Shown here in pieces: positions 7,524-15,834 of a DNA stretch of 41,721 nucleotides. The position numbers and the translations under genes are program-made. The stretch is from G713 sp034717835 (GTDB lineage: Bacteria > Chloroflexota > Anaerolineae > B4-G1 > SLSP01). The stretch covers positions 1 through 41,721 of the forward strand of contig JAYELZ010000152.1 in the NCBI GenBank assembly GCA_034717835.1, in the 5' to 3' direction. The notes under the pieces are model-generated. The model was not told where the DNA came from. It made no database searches and saw only the letters and a list, made by a program, of their open reading frames with translations. Positions within the stretch are counted from its first letter, which is position 1. Every line of letters begins with the position of its first letter.

Positions 7524-7588
7524 GCGCGCTTCCAGGTTCGTAGTGGGCGATTCATCGCCGTGTCTCCCGGTAACGCCCTTGTCATTCC
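7524..7588. repeat. 65-bp direct repeat flanking the DUF2804 gene, right copy
   Basis: Partner of 6324-6388, 56 of 65 identical. It is followed by further inverted repeats at 7590-7657, so this copy appears to be part of a longer composite element. Confidence 0.85.
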
Positions 7589-7589
7589 T

Positions 7590-7657
7590 CGCAAGCGCGC
7601 TCTGCGGGGATCACAATCCCTGCCGGTCGGCGGATTGTAATCCGCCGTAAGCTTGCG
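7590..7657. repeat. Nested palindromic element
   Basis: Outer arms CGCAAGC (7590-7596) and GCTTGCG (7651-7657) enclose the near-perfect hairpin GGCGGATT-GT-AATCCGCC (7629-7646). It lies in the 352-bp spacer 7500-7851 that otherwise holds the 65-bp repeat and the lacI-type promoter and operator. No gene is seen there. Confidence 0.6.
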
Positions 7658-7746
7658 CGAAAAAGATTTCGCGGTTACTGTGTAGTTCGCCGATTTATTT
7701 TCATTTCTAGATTTTGAACATTCGGGACTGAATTAGAAATTCCCTC

Positions 7747-7775
7747 TTGACAAATTACTGAAGATCCTTTATACT
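7747..7775 (+). promoter_or_regulatory. Sigma-70-type promoter of the LacI-family regulator gene
   Basis: A consensus -35 TTGACA (7747-7752) and -10 TATACT (7770-7775) separated by exactly 17 bases. Transcription would start near 7782, inside or next to the operator at 7786-7801. Confidence 0.85.
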
Positions 7776-7785
7776 TTAACAAGGT

Positions 7786-7801
7786 TTGGAAGCGCTTCCA
7801 A
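7786..7801. promoter_or_regulatory. LacI-family operator
   Basis: TTGGAAGCGCTTCCAA is a perfect 16-bp palindrome with the central CG and AAGCGCTT core typical of LacI/GalR operators. It lies directly downstream of the -10 box, where bound repressor would block transcription, consistent with autoregulation of the adjacent regulator and beta-mannosidase genes. Confidence 0.88.
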
Positions 7802-7851
7802 GTTTAAGATACCAGCAAGACTTTGTCGGTTAGTGAAGAAGATTAGTGCCC

Positions 7852-8877
7852 ATGGCTGATGAAAAACTAACCTTAGATGAGATTGCCGAGAAGGCGGGTG
7901 TTTCCCGCACGACTGCATCTCGCGTCATCAATAATCGTCCCCACGTGCGCCCAGAGTTGCGGCAGCGCGTTATGCGCGTGGTAGGAGCCACCGGTTATCG
8001 CCCCAATCCCATTGCCCGTTCGCTAGCTATGCAACGCTCCGAAATTATGGGTTTGGTGATTCCGCGCAGTACGCATGCACTCTTTGACGATCCCTATTTC
8101 CCCAGTCTGATTCAAGCCCTTGCCAAAACCTGCAATCGCCACAACTACACCTTGGCCCTGTTTCTCTTTGAAAACGAAGCTGATGAAGAGCAACTTTACC
8201 CCCGCATATCGAAACAGGGCCTGCTCGACGGCATCATTCTGCAAGTCGGAGAGATCAACGATAAGCTGGCCTCTCGGTTGATGCAAGAGAATTTCCCTGT
8301 GTTGGTCATCGGGCGGCCCAAGGATGTGCCGGACGCCAGCTATCTGGACGTGGATAACGTTGCCGGAGCGCGTAAGGCAGTTGCGCACCTCTTCGCGACG
8401 GGCCATCAACGGGTAGCCACGATAACCGGGCCCTTGGCCACTACTGTGGGTATTGATCGGCTGGAAGGGTACCACCAAGTGTTGCAAGAGCATGATTGTC
8501 CCAGCGACCCTGCGCTTATTGCAGAAGGAAACTTCACCAGAGGAGGGGGCTATCAGGCTATGCAACAGTTGCTGCCCCACCAGCCAGATGCGGTCTTCAT
8601 TGCTTCAGATACGATGGCCCTGGGAGCTATGGACGCTATCTCCGAGGCGGGTTTGCGCGTGCCGGAGGATATCGCCATCGTTGGTTTTGACGATCTGGCG
8701 CCCGCAGCTCAAACGACGCCCCCGCTGACCACCATCAGACAGCCCATTGCGCAATTTGGCCGGAAGGCCGTGGAGCTGTTGCTGGATATTATCGAGCGAG
8801 GCCCTTACCCACCGCGCCGCATCCTGATGGATACAGAGCTTGTGGTTCGCGATTCTTGTGAAGTGCATGCAGGATAG
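7852..8877 (+). CDS. LacI-family transcriptional regulator
   Basis: 341 residues. The N-terminal helix-turn-helix plus hinge helix is clear (LTLDEIAEKAGVSRTTASRVINN, then the RPNPIARSLA hinge), followed by a periplasmic-binding-protein-like effector domain (MGLVIP, LVIGRP, VATITGP, FDDLAPAAQTTPPLTTI). Length is standard. Its likely operator and promoter lie just upstream, so it should repress its own transcript and the beta-mannosidase gene 44 bases downstream. The effector is probably a mannoside or mannose derivative, inferred from the neighbours. A GTG at 7846 is an alternative start closer to GAAGAAG (7835-7841); I favour the ATG two codons later. Confidence 0.93.
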   Translation: MADEKLTLDEIAEKAGVSRTTASRVINNRPHVRPELRQRVMRVVGATGYRPNPIARSLAMQRSEIMGLVIPRSTHALFDDPYFPSLIQALAKTCNRHNYTLALFLFENEADEEQLYPRISKQGLLDGIILQVGEINDKLASRLMQENFPVLVIGRPKDVPDASYLDVDNVAGARKAVAHLFATGHQRVATITGPLATTVGIDRLEGYHQVLQEHDCPSDPALIAEGNFTRGGGYQAMQQLLPHQPDAVFIASDTMALGAMDAISEAGLRVPEDIAIVGFDDLAPAAQTTPPLTTIRQPIAQFGRKAVELLLDIIERGPYPPRRILMDTELVVRDSCEVHAG

Positions 8878-8921
8878 GGAAAGGCAACTATTCTTTGCTT
8901 AGAAGCATTATGGGAGAAATT

Positions 8922-11546
8922 ATGACATTCACTACCAACCCCCAATGCTCGTTTGTGCGTGAAGTCGGCACGGAAGCCTGGCTGCCGGCTGGCGTTCCAG
9001 GTTCAGTGCAGACCGCGCTGTTTGCATTGGGAGAGATCCCCGATCCTTTTGTTGCTGATCAGGAATTGGATGTGCAGTGGATCGCCGAGCGGGATTGGGA
9101 ATATCGCCTCGTTTTTGCTGTTACCTCAAATGACCTGACGGAAGAACGGGTCTGGTTAGTCTGTGAAGGGCTGGATACGCTGGCCCAGGTCTTCTGCAAT
9201 GATGCGCCGCTGGGCAGCACCGAGAATATGTTCCGCCGGTATGCGTGGGAGGTGCGGACGCTGCTGCGCGAGGGCGAGAATGAGGTACGCATCCTGCTGC
9301 ATGGCCCGAGTGCCTACATCCACGAGAAACAGGCGGCGGAGCCATTGCTCGGCCCCACGCACTCGCTCGCGGGCGCACCCCACATCCGCAAAGCGCCCTG
9401 TCAGTTCGGCTGGGACTGGGGACCCAAATTGCCGCCGGTGGGGATTTGGAAGGAGGTGCGGCTGGCAGGGTACTCCAGCGCCCGCTTCGACGATGTGTAC
9501 CTGCGCCAGCAGCACGCCGGCGATAAAGTGACCGTCAGCGTTGAGCTGGGGGTGGAGCGCTGGCAGGATGTCGCGCTGCGCGCGGTGCTGACTTTGACCG
9601 CGCCGACCGGCGAGACGCAGACCGTCGAGGCACCGGTACTGAGGGATGCAGCGACGTTGGCGCTCGACGTGGAGAACCCGCAGTTGTGGTGGCCCAACGA
9701 GTACGGCGCGCAGCCGCTCTACGATGTCGCCGTCACGCTGAGCGAAGGCGCTGTGAGCCGCGATCAGCGGACGTTCCAGCTCGGCCTGCGTACACTGGAG
9801 CTCCGCCAAGAGCCGGACGATTTCGGCACATCCTTCACGTTTGTGGTCAACGGCGTGCCGATTTTTGCGAAAGGCGCCAACTGGATCCCCGCCGATTCTT
9901 TCCCCAGCCGCATCACCGCAGCGCGTTTGGAGCAGCTGATCCGCAGTGCCGCCGAGGCACACATGAATATGCTGCGTGTCTGGGGGGGCGGTTTCTACGA
10001 GGAGGAGCGCTTCTACGATCTCTGTGACCGGTACGGTCTGCTGGTCTGGCAGGACTTTATCTTCGCGTGCAGTATTTATCCACCTGCCGAGGCGTTCTTT
10101 GAGAATGTGCGAGTAGAGGCGATCGAGAATCTCCGCCGGCTGCGCCACCGCGCAAGCCTGGCGCTCTGGTGTGGCAACAATGAGATGGAATGGGGGTGGG
10201 ATGCGTGGGGCTGGAATCAGCCGCAGTACCAGCCCTACAAGGAAGCCTACGACCGGATGTTCCACGAGCTGCTGCCGGCTCTGTGTGCGCAGGAAGATCC
10301 CGATACGCCGTATTGGCCCAGTTCGCCTTCCTCGAATTTGCGCTTTGTGACGCCGAATGCGACGCATACGGGTGACACGCACAATTGGGAGGTTTGGCAT
10401 GGCAATCTCCCGTTCCAGGCGTACCGCGACCACCCTTCGCGTTTTGTGAGCGAGTTTGGTTTCCAGTCGCTGCCGCCGTTGGAGACAGTGCGGACGTATG
10501 CCGACGAGGCGGATTGGAATATGACCTCGTATATCATGGAACATCACCAACGCAACGACGCGGGGAATGGGAAGATCATCAAGTATCTGACCGATCATTT
10601 CCGTATGCCCCAGGATTTCCCCTCCCTGGTCTACTTGACGCAGATTTTGCAGGCGGAGGCGGTGCGCACGGGGGTGGAGTTCTGGCGACGGAGCAAGGCC
10701 TGCACCAGCGGGACGCTCTACTGGCAGCTCAACGACTGCTGGCCGGTGGCCTCTTGGGCGAGCCTGGATTACTACGGGCGCTGGAAGGCGCTGCACTATG
10801 CCGCGTGCCGTTTCTACGCACCGGTACACCTTTCCGCCGAGGACTGCGGCCCCGAAGTCGGCCCGCAGCCGGTCGCGGACCCGCACGCCGGACAGCGCAC
10901 CATAGAATGGACGGTGAAAACGCCCGCTGGTGCGGTCGTCAGCACCGGCGAACGCACGACGAGCAGCGAGGCCATTGATGAACTGCTGCAGATTGGGAAG
11001 CCGGTACACCAAACGGATGCGCCGCTCGCCACGCTCTACGTCACCAACGATCAGACCGAGGCGTGGGACGGCATTGTCCGCTGGTCGCTGGAGACGTTGA
11101 GCGGTGAGGTGTCGCGGGAAGGAGAGGAGCAAGTCTCCGTCCCGGCGCTGGACGCGGTGCAGGTCTGCGCGCTGGATTTTTCGGCGCAGGTGACGCCGCA
11201 GAATCGCCGCAAGATGGTGTTGGTCTACACGCTGTTCCACGGGGACAAGCGCCTGAGCCTGGACGTGTTGCCCTTTGTCCCCAACAAGCATCTCGCCCTG
11301 GAGGAGCCGGCACTGCGCATTGAGGTGGCGGAGACGGCGACCGCGTTTGCGATCACACTCTCGGCGCAGCGGTTGGCGCGCTTCGTCTGGCTGAACCTGC
11401 CGGGAGAAGACATTGTCTTCAGCGACAACTACTTCGATATTCCGGCGGGGCGCTCCGTGACGGTGCAAATCCCTGTTCTGGACGATTGGACGGCCGAACG
11501 TGTGCGCGCTGCGCTCCGAGTTCGGAGCTTGATCAATGCATTTTAG
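8922..11546 (+). CDS. Beta-mannosidase, glycoside hydrolase family 2
   Basis: 874 residues with the GH2 layout: N-terminal jelly-roll (GLDTLAQVFCND, ENMFRRYAWEV), an Ig-like domain, a TIM barrel (FAKGANWIPADSFPSRIT, MNMLRVWGGGFYE), and C-terminal beta domains. The predicted acid/base is Glu421 in WCGNNEMEW and the predicted nucleophile is Glu511 in SEFGFQS, 90 residues apart as is usual for beta-mannosidases. TSGTLYWQLNDCWPVASWAS is also characteristic. It removes terminal beta-mannose from mannooligosaccharides. There is no signal peptide, so it acts in the cytoplasm on imported sugars. I chose the ATG at 8922 after GGGAGAAA; earlier in-frame starts lie within the leader. A 100-N assembly gap follows 117 bases after the stop. 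Confidence 0.94.
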   Translation: MTFTTNPQCSFVREVGTEAWLPAGVPGSVQTALFALGEIPDPFVADQELDVQWIAERDWEYRLVFAVTSNDLTEERVWLVCEGLDTLAQVFCNDAPLGSTENMFRRYAWEVRTLLREGENEVRILLHGPSAYIHEKQAAEPLLGPTHSLAGAPHIRKAPCQFGWDWGPKLPPVGIWKEVRLAGYSSARFDDVYLRQQHAGDKVTVSVELGVERWQDVALRAVLTLTAPTGETQTVEAPVLRDAATLALDVENPQLWWPNEYGAQPLYDVAVTLSEGAVSRDQRTFQLGLRTLELRQEPDDFGTSFTFVVNGVPIFAKGANWIPADSFPSRITAARLEQLIRSAAEAHMNMLRVWGGGFYEEERFYDLCDRYGLLVWQDFIFACSIYPPAEAFFENVRVEAIENLRRLRHRASLALWCGNNEMEWGWDAWGWNQPQYQPYKEAYDRMFHELLPALCAQEDPDTPYWPSSPSSNLRFVTPNATHTGDTHNWEVWHGNLPFQAYRDHPSRFVSEFGFQSLPPLETVRTYADEADWNMTSYIMEHHQRNDAGNGKIIKYLTDHFRMPQDFPSLVYLTQILQAEAVRTGVEFWRRSKACTSGTLYWQLNDCWPVASWASLDYYGRWKALHYAACRFYAPVHLSAEDCGPEVGPQPVADPHAGQRTIEWTVKTPAGAVVSTGERTTSSEAIDELLQIGKPVHQTDAPLATLYVTNDQTEAWDGIVRWSLETLSGEVSREGEEQVSVPALDAVQVCALDFSAQVTPQNRRKMVLVYTLFHGDKRLSLDVLPFVPNKHLALEEPALRIEVAETATAFAITLSAQRLARFVWLNLPGEDIVFSDNYFDIPAGRSVTVQIPVLDDWTAERVRAALRVRSLINAF

Positions 11547-11559
11547 CCAGCATAACGTT

Positions 11560-11575
11560 TCGGTAGCGCTTACTT
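11560..11575. promoter_or_regulatory. Possible degenerate LacI-type operator before the transporter operon
   Basis: TCGGTAGCGCTTACTT matches 11 of 16 positions of the operator at 7786-7801 and keeps the AGCGCTT core. It lies between the beta-mannosidase stop and the assembly gap, that is upstream of the ABC importer. The match is weak and could be chance. Confidence 0.25.
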
Positions 11576-11663
11576 GATCTATCAAAGCAGCGTCGTGAGC
11601 GGTAAAGGACAATTGATCCGTCTGTACCACAGTTCGCTCAAGTAAGTGCAGGTCAGCATGACG

Positions 11664-11763
11664 NNNNNNNNNNNNNNNNNNNNNNNNNNNNNNNNNNNNN
11701 NNNNNNNNNNNNNNNNNNNNNNNNNNNNNNNNNNNNNNNNNNNNNNNNNNNNNNNNNNNNNNN
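11664..11763. other. Assembly gap (100 N)
   Basis: Exactly 100 undetermined bases, the conventional length for a scaffold gap of unknown size. The true spacing, the promoter of the importer operon and the signal peptide of the solute-binding protein are missing here. Sequence on the two sides may not be as close as it appears. Confidence 0.98.
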
Positions 11764-13476
11764 GATGAAACCATGTACTTCAATGGTCAACAGTGGGGTC
11801 CGGTTGTGGGTTGGAATCCTTACTCCAACAGCAACAATAATGCGATGGCTATTGGCCAGCAGGACAGCGCCCGCGTCGTCATGTTCGAAACCCTGTATTT
11901 GTACAACATGCTTGATGGCCAGGTCTATCCTCTGCTGGCTGATGGCGATTATACGTGGAACGATGCGCATACCGAGATCACCTTCAAGATCAAGGCTGCC
12001 GCAAAGTGGAGCGATGGCACCCCGGTGACCGCGGACGATGTCGCTTATACCTGGGCCACCCATGTCAAGTACAATACCCCTATCGGCGCTGGCAACGCAG
12101 ATTACATTGATACCATCGAAGCAGTTGACGCCCAGACAGTTGTGGTCAAAGCTAAATTGGATGAAAATGGCGAAGTGGTCAATCCTCTGCTGGTCTCTGC
12201 TTACTTGAGCAGCAACTATGTCATCCAGAAAGCCTGGACCCAAACACTAGAAGAGCGCACCGGCAGCGATGCCACCGAGTTATTGGCTGATACCGCAGAG
12301 GATGTTGTTTACTCTGGTCCCTATCACAAATTCTTCGCTGACGATACGAAGGTTGTCTACGTGCGTGATGACAACTACTGGGGGCAGGATGCCAGCATGT
12401 GGGGCAAACTGCCGGCTCCCAAGTACCTGGCGCATACGATCTTTAAGGATAACGCCGCCGGTTCTGTAGCTTTGGCACAAGGCGAAGTGGATGTCAGCCA
12501 GCAGTTCAACTCCAATATTCAGGTTTTGTGGCTCAACTATGGGTTGCCCGTCTCTACCTACCTTCCCGATGCTCCTTATGGCATTGGCGCCAGCCTCCCG
12601 ACCGCCTTCTATAACCTGAATTCCTACGGTTTAGATCAGATTGCGGTGCGCAAGGCCATTGCCATTGCGGTTGACTATCCCACCATCATTGCCAACGCTA
12701 TGACCAACCAATCGGCTACCTTCGATCAGGTTCCGCGCTCGCTCATGAATCCGACCCCGGGTGAGCAGGCCATGTACGACCACGATGCCGTCGCGGACCT
12801 GCAATGGGCCGGCAACGATATCGAAGGCGCCAAGGAACTGCTCGATGACGCCGGGATTGTAGATACCGATGGCGATGGCTGGCGTGAATACAACGGCCAA
12901 AAGCTTAGCTATGTAGCCACCTGTCCCAATGGCTGGTCCGATTGGCAGGCTGCGATTGAAGTGGTGGCTGCCGCCGGGAAAGAAATTGGCATTGACATCA
13001 CGACCAACTACCCTGAATGGTCCGTGTATCAGACCGTCGTCACCAAATCGGACGCGCCTCTCGCCGAGGGCTATGACATCTTTATGATGTGGAGCGCCGG
13101 CGCCGGCCCCACCATGCCCTGGGGACGTATCCGCAATCTGCTCAGCTCGGAATTCGTTGGTATGGCGAGTAACTGGAACGGCAACTGGGGTCAGTATAGC
13201 AATCCTGATGTTGATGCCTTGATCCAGGCGCTCCCCGGTGAGACCGACCCCGCCAAGCTGAAGGAAATGTACACCGAATTGGTCAAGGTCTACCTGACCG
13301 ATATTCCCTCGTTCACGCTCATGTACCGTCCTCAGTCGTTCCATGCTGTGAACGAGACGGTGTGGACTAACTTCCCACACCAGGATGATGGTACCGACCC
13401 GCCTGTCCCGCCGCTCGACTGCACTGACGGTTGGGGTATCGCATGTCTCTATAATGTGACGCTTGTTAGCCAGTAG
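11764..13476 (+). CDS. ABC transporter solute-binding protein, family 5 (peptide/oligosaccharide type), 5' end lost in gap
   Basis: 570 residues remain, in frame from the first base after the gap; the start and signal peptide are missing. The SBP_bac_5 pattern is clear: the FETLYLYNMLDGQVYPLLAD opening, the family motif KAAAKWSDGTPVTADDVAYTW, and the C-terminal lobe with IPSFTLMYRPQSF. These lipid-anchored or free extracytoplasmic proteins bind peptides or, in thermophiles and several carbohydrate loci, oligosaccharides such as mannobiose or cellobiose. The beta-mannosidase upstream argues for a mannooligosaccharide ligand (inference). A DTDGDGWREYNG calcium-loop-like segment lies near residue 371. 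A hairpin at 13494-13526 separates it from the permease genes. Confidence 0.92.
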   Translation, partial: DETMYFNGQQWGPVVGWNPYSNSNNNAMAIGQQDSARVVMFETLYLYNMLDGQVYPLLADGDYTWNDAHTEITFKIKAAAKWSDGTPVTADDVAYTWATHVKYNTPIGAGNADYIDTIEAVDAQTVVVKAKLDENGEVVNPLLVSAYLSSNYVIQKAWTQTLEERTGSDATELLADTAEDVVYSGPYHKFFADDTKVVYVRDDNYWGQDASMWGKLPAPKYLAHTIFKDNAAGSVALAQGEVDVSQQFNSNIQVLWLNYGLPVSTYLPDAPYGIGASLPTAFYNLNSYGLDQIAVRKAIAIAVDYPTIIANAMTNQSATFDQVPRSLMNPTPGEQAMYDHDAVADLQWAGNDIEGAKELLDDAGIVDTDGDGWREYNGQKLSYVATCPNGWSDWQAAIEVVAAAGKEIGIDITTNYPEWSVYQTVVTKSDAPLAEGYDIFMMWSAGAGPTMPWGRIRNLLSSEFVGMASNWNGNWGQYSNPDVDALIQALPGETDPAKLKEMYTELVKVYLTDIPSFTLMYRPQSFHAVNETVWTNFPHQDDGTDPPVPPLDCTDGWGIACLYNVTLVSQ

Positions 13477-13493
13477 ACTGTAATTCGACAAAA

Positions 13494-13526
13494 CAGCCAT
13501 GTTCCGCCAACCCCGGAACATGGCTG
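13494..13526 (+). other. Intercistronic hairpin between binding protein and permease
   Basis: CAGCCATGTTCCG (13494-13506) pairs perfectly with CGGAACATGGCTG (13514-13526) around a 7-base loop, with no T-run. Such stems between a binding-protein gene and its permeases commonly stabilise the upstream message and lower downstream expression. It also shows that an ATG at 13499 inside the stem is not the permease start. Confidence 0.75.
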
Positions 13527-13552
13527 CTGAATCTTTACCAGGAGGTGTTGCG

Positions 13553-14557
13553 TTGGAAGGATACCGAAAGTATTTTCTTAACAAGTTGGGTTGGTTCCTG
13601 ATCACCTTTGTCTGCGCCTTCATACTGAACTTTATTCTGCCCCGCTTGATGCCAGGAGATCCTGTGGCGGCCATCGTATCAAGGATGGCCCAAGGCATGA
13701 GCAATGCGACCGGGGTTCAGGCGATTTACCAGCAATACACAGAGTTGTTTGGCACCAACAAGCCCATGCTAACTCAGTTCTTCATATATGTGAAAAATGT
13801 GGCGCACGGCGATTTTGGGTTCTCGTTTAGCCAATACCCCCGAACGGTGGCCGACGTTCTCGGCTCTTCCATCTGGTGGACCGTCTGTCTGCAATTCCCG
13901 GCGATCATCGTGGGCTGGCTGATCGGGAACACACTGGGCGCGTTAGCGGCTTATCTCAAGGGGGGCTTTGATAAAGTGCTCATGCCCATCAGTATTTTTG
14001 CGAGTAACTTTCCGGCATTTGGCATGGCGATTATTTTTCTGGTAATTTTTGGCGTCGGATTAAAATGGTTCCCCACCTCGGGTGGATATGGGTTTGACCT
14101 GATTCCCAGCTTTAGTTGGAAATTTATCTGGTCTGTGATCATCCATTATCAATTGCCATTCTGGTCAATCGTGTCAATCGCCATCGGCGGTCAGGCGATT
14201 GGTATGCGCTCCATGTCCATTTATGAGCTGAATGCGGACTATGTAAAGTACGCCCGTTTCATGGGCATCAAAGACCGCCAGATCATCGGCTATGTGTTTA
14301 GGAATGCCATGCTCCCGCAGATAACCGGTCTGGCATTATCCATCGGCACTATGGTCGGCGGCGCGCTGGTAGCGGAGATCATTTTTAGTTACCCAGGGCT
14401 TGGTACAACGCTCTTGAACGGTATCATGGGACAGGATTATCCGCTGATCTCAGCCTCCACATTGATCATCACGGTGATGGTGTTAAGCGCGAACTTTATC
14501 ATCGAAATCCTTTATGGTATCATTGACCCGCGCATTAAAGCTGCGCAGGCTGATTGA
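13553..14557 (+). CDS. ABC transporter permease, DppB/OppB type
   Basis: 334 residues. A first helix (LGWFLITFVCAFILNFILPRLMPGDP) carries the family LMPGDP motif, then five more membrane helices follow, with the EAA-like cytoplasmic loop YVKYARFMGIKDRQIIGYVFRNAMLPQ and the closing LLNGIMGQDYPL segment. A TTG start at 13553 is chosen because AGGAGGT (13540-13546) lies six bases upstream and the protein then begins LEGYRKYFLNKL like its relatives. Upstream in-frame codons sit in the hairpin. It pairs with the DppC-type permease that follows at 14 bases. Confidence 0.92.
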   Translation: MEGYRKYFLNKLGWFLITFVCAFILNFILPRLMPGDPVAAIVSRMAQGMSNATGVQAIYQQYTELFGTNKPMLTQFFIYVKNVAHGDFGFSFSQYPRTVADVLGSSIWWTVCLQFPAIIVGWLIGNTLGALAAYLKGGFDKVLMPISIFASNFPAFGMAIIFLVIFGVGLKWFPTSGGYGFDLIPSFSWKFIWSVIIHYQLPFWSIVSIAIGGQAIGMRSMSIYELNADYVKYARFMGIKDRQIIGYVFRNAMLPQITGLALSIGTMVGGALVAEIIFSYPGLGTTLLNGIMGQDYPLISASTLIITVMVLSANFIIEILYGIIDPRIKAAQAD

Positions 14558-14571
14558 GGAAGGATATTGCT

Positions 14572-15825
14572 ATGAAACGTACAATCCAACAAGTCTTCCA
14601 CTCGGGTAAATTCATTGTCGGTTTTTCAATTTTAGCGGCAATTCTGCTGATCGTGATCGTTTATCCGCTGCTAATAAAAGATGCCCCACTAGCGATTATC
14701 GGTCAGGGTACTTTCTTCCCCCCGGGGATTTATGTGAGTACTTATGACAGTATCGGTGCTCCTAAATATACACTTAACCTGGAGAATGCCGCTGCCCGGC
14801 ACATTGCCAGTAAGTTGAGCGACGATGACCGCCTGGCCATGAAGGAATGGCTTATGACCAGCGGGCTCCCTGAGAACGAGATTGATATCAACAACACCGC
14901 ACAGCTCCTGGGGCTGTGGACGAACTATTATGACCCCAAGGCGAATATCGCTGGGATGACCAATGCCAAGCGCAATTACTACATTCGGCTCAATACCTCG
15001 CTCAAAGGACTTTTATCCACAGAGGGGGCGATTATTGCAGCAAAAAACGCGGACACCGGGGCCTTGGAAGAGACAGGGGTTGTCGTCGCACAATCCGATT
15101 ACGTGAATGTCAGCCAGGTGGCGAATGTGCGGGTGTTGCCACTCGGCACCGACAACTTCGGTAGGGATGTGTTGACGGAGCTGGTTGCGGCTGCCCGCGT
15201 ATCGTTGCAGATCGGTTTTGTTGCCGGTATCATTGCAACCTTGATCGGTTTGACCCTGGGATTGCTGGCGGGTTATATCGGCGGCCTGGTAGATGACGGC
15301 ATTATGTTCATCACGAATCTCTTTACCGTCATCCCCAGCTTTATATTGTTGATTTTGATTTCCTTTAGCATCGGGCAGGAAAAACGCGGCGCCTTCATGG
15401 TTGCCGTGGTGATCGGGTTTACCTCCTGGGTATGGACTGCCAGAGCCGTGCGGGCGCAAGTGATTTCTTTGCGTAATCGCGACCACGTTAATCTATCGAA
15501 ACTATCGGGGCACTCGCTCGTTTATATCATTTTCGCCGATATTCTACCTTACGTCGCTTCTTACGTGGTTATGGCGCTCATTCTACAAATTTCATCGGGT
15601 ATCCTGGCGGAGGCCGGGTTATCAATCCTGGGGTTGGGACCGAAAACAACAGAAGTACCAACGTTGGGTTTGATGATGAACTGGGCGATGATCTACCAGG
15701 CGCATGTCCTGGGGAAGTGGTGGGCATACCTCCCCGTGCTGATAACCATCGCTCTGATTACATTCTCGATGAACTTGATGAATACAGGTCTCGATCAGGT
15801 GTTCAATCCGGCATTGAGGGACTAG
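14572..15825 (+). CDS. ABC transporter permease, DppC/OppC type with long extracytoplasmic insert
   Basis: 417 residues, longer than the usual ~300. One N-terminal helix (about 15-37) is followed by a ~150-residue extracytoplasmic insert, then the standard permease domain: LGTDNFGRDVLTELVAAARVSL, LIGLTLGLLAGYIGG, the cytoplasmic loop with VWTARAVRAQVISLRNRDHV, and EAGLSILGLGPK. Such inserts are known in carbohydrate-linked members of this permease family. The ATG at 14572 has AGGAAGGA at 14557-14564. It forms the transport channel with the preceding permease. Confidence 0.92.
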   Translation: MKRTIQQVFHSGKFIVGFSILAAILLIVIVYPLLIKDAPLAIIGQGTFFPPGIYVSTYDSIGAPKYTLNLENAAARHIASKLSDDDRLAMKEWLMTSGLPENEIDINNTAQLLGLWTNYYDPKANIAGMTNAKRNYYIRLNTSLKGLLSTEGAIIAAKNADTGALEETGVVVAQSDYVNVSQVANVRVLPLGTDNFGRDVLTELVAAARVSLQIGFVAGIIATLIGLTLGLLAGYIGGLVDDGIMFITNLFTVIPSFILLILISFSIGQEKRGAFMVAVVIGFTSWVWTARAVRAQVISLRNRDHVNLSKLSGHSLVYIIFADILPYVASYVVMALILQISSGILAEAGLSILGLGPKTTEVPTLGLMMNWAMIYQAHVLGKWWAYLPVLITIALITFSMNLMNTGLDQVFNPALRD

Positions 15826-15834
15826 GTGATTGAT

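Noticed and set aside
9156..11783. Long open frame of 875 codons on the minus strand opposite the beta-mannosidase, running through the N gap
   Set aside because: It is a codon-bias shadow of a strongly supported GH2 gene, shows no family motif, and includes N-encoded residues.
12631..13704. 357-codon minus-strand frame opposite the solute-binding protein
   Set aside because: It overlaps two well-supported plus-strand genes and has no recognisable motif or ribosome-binding site.
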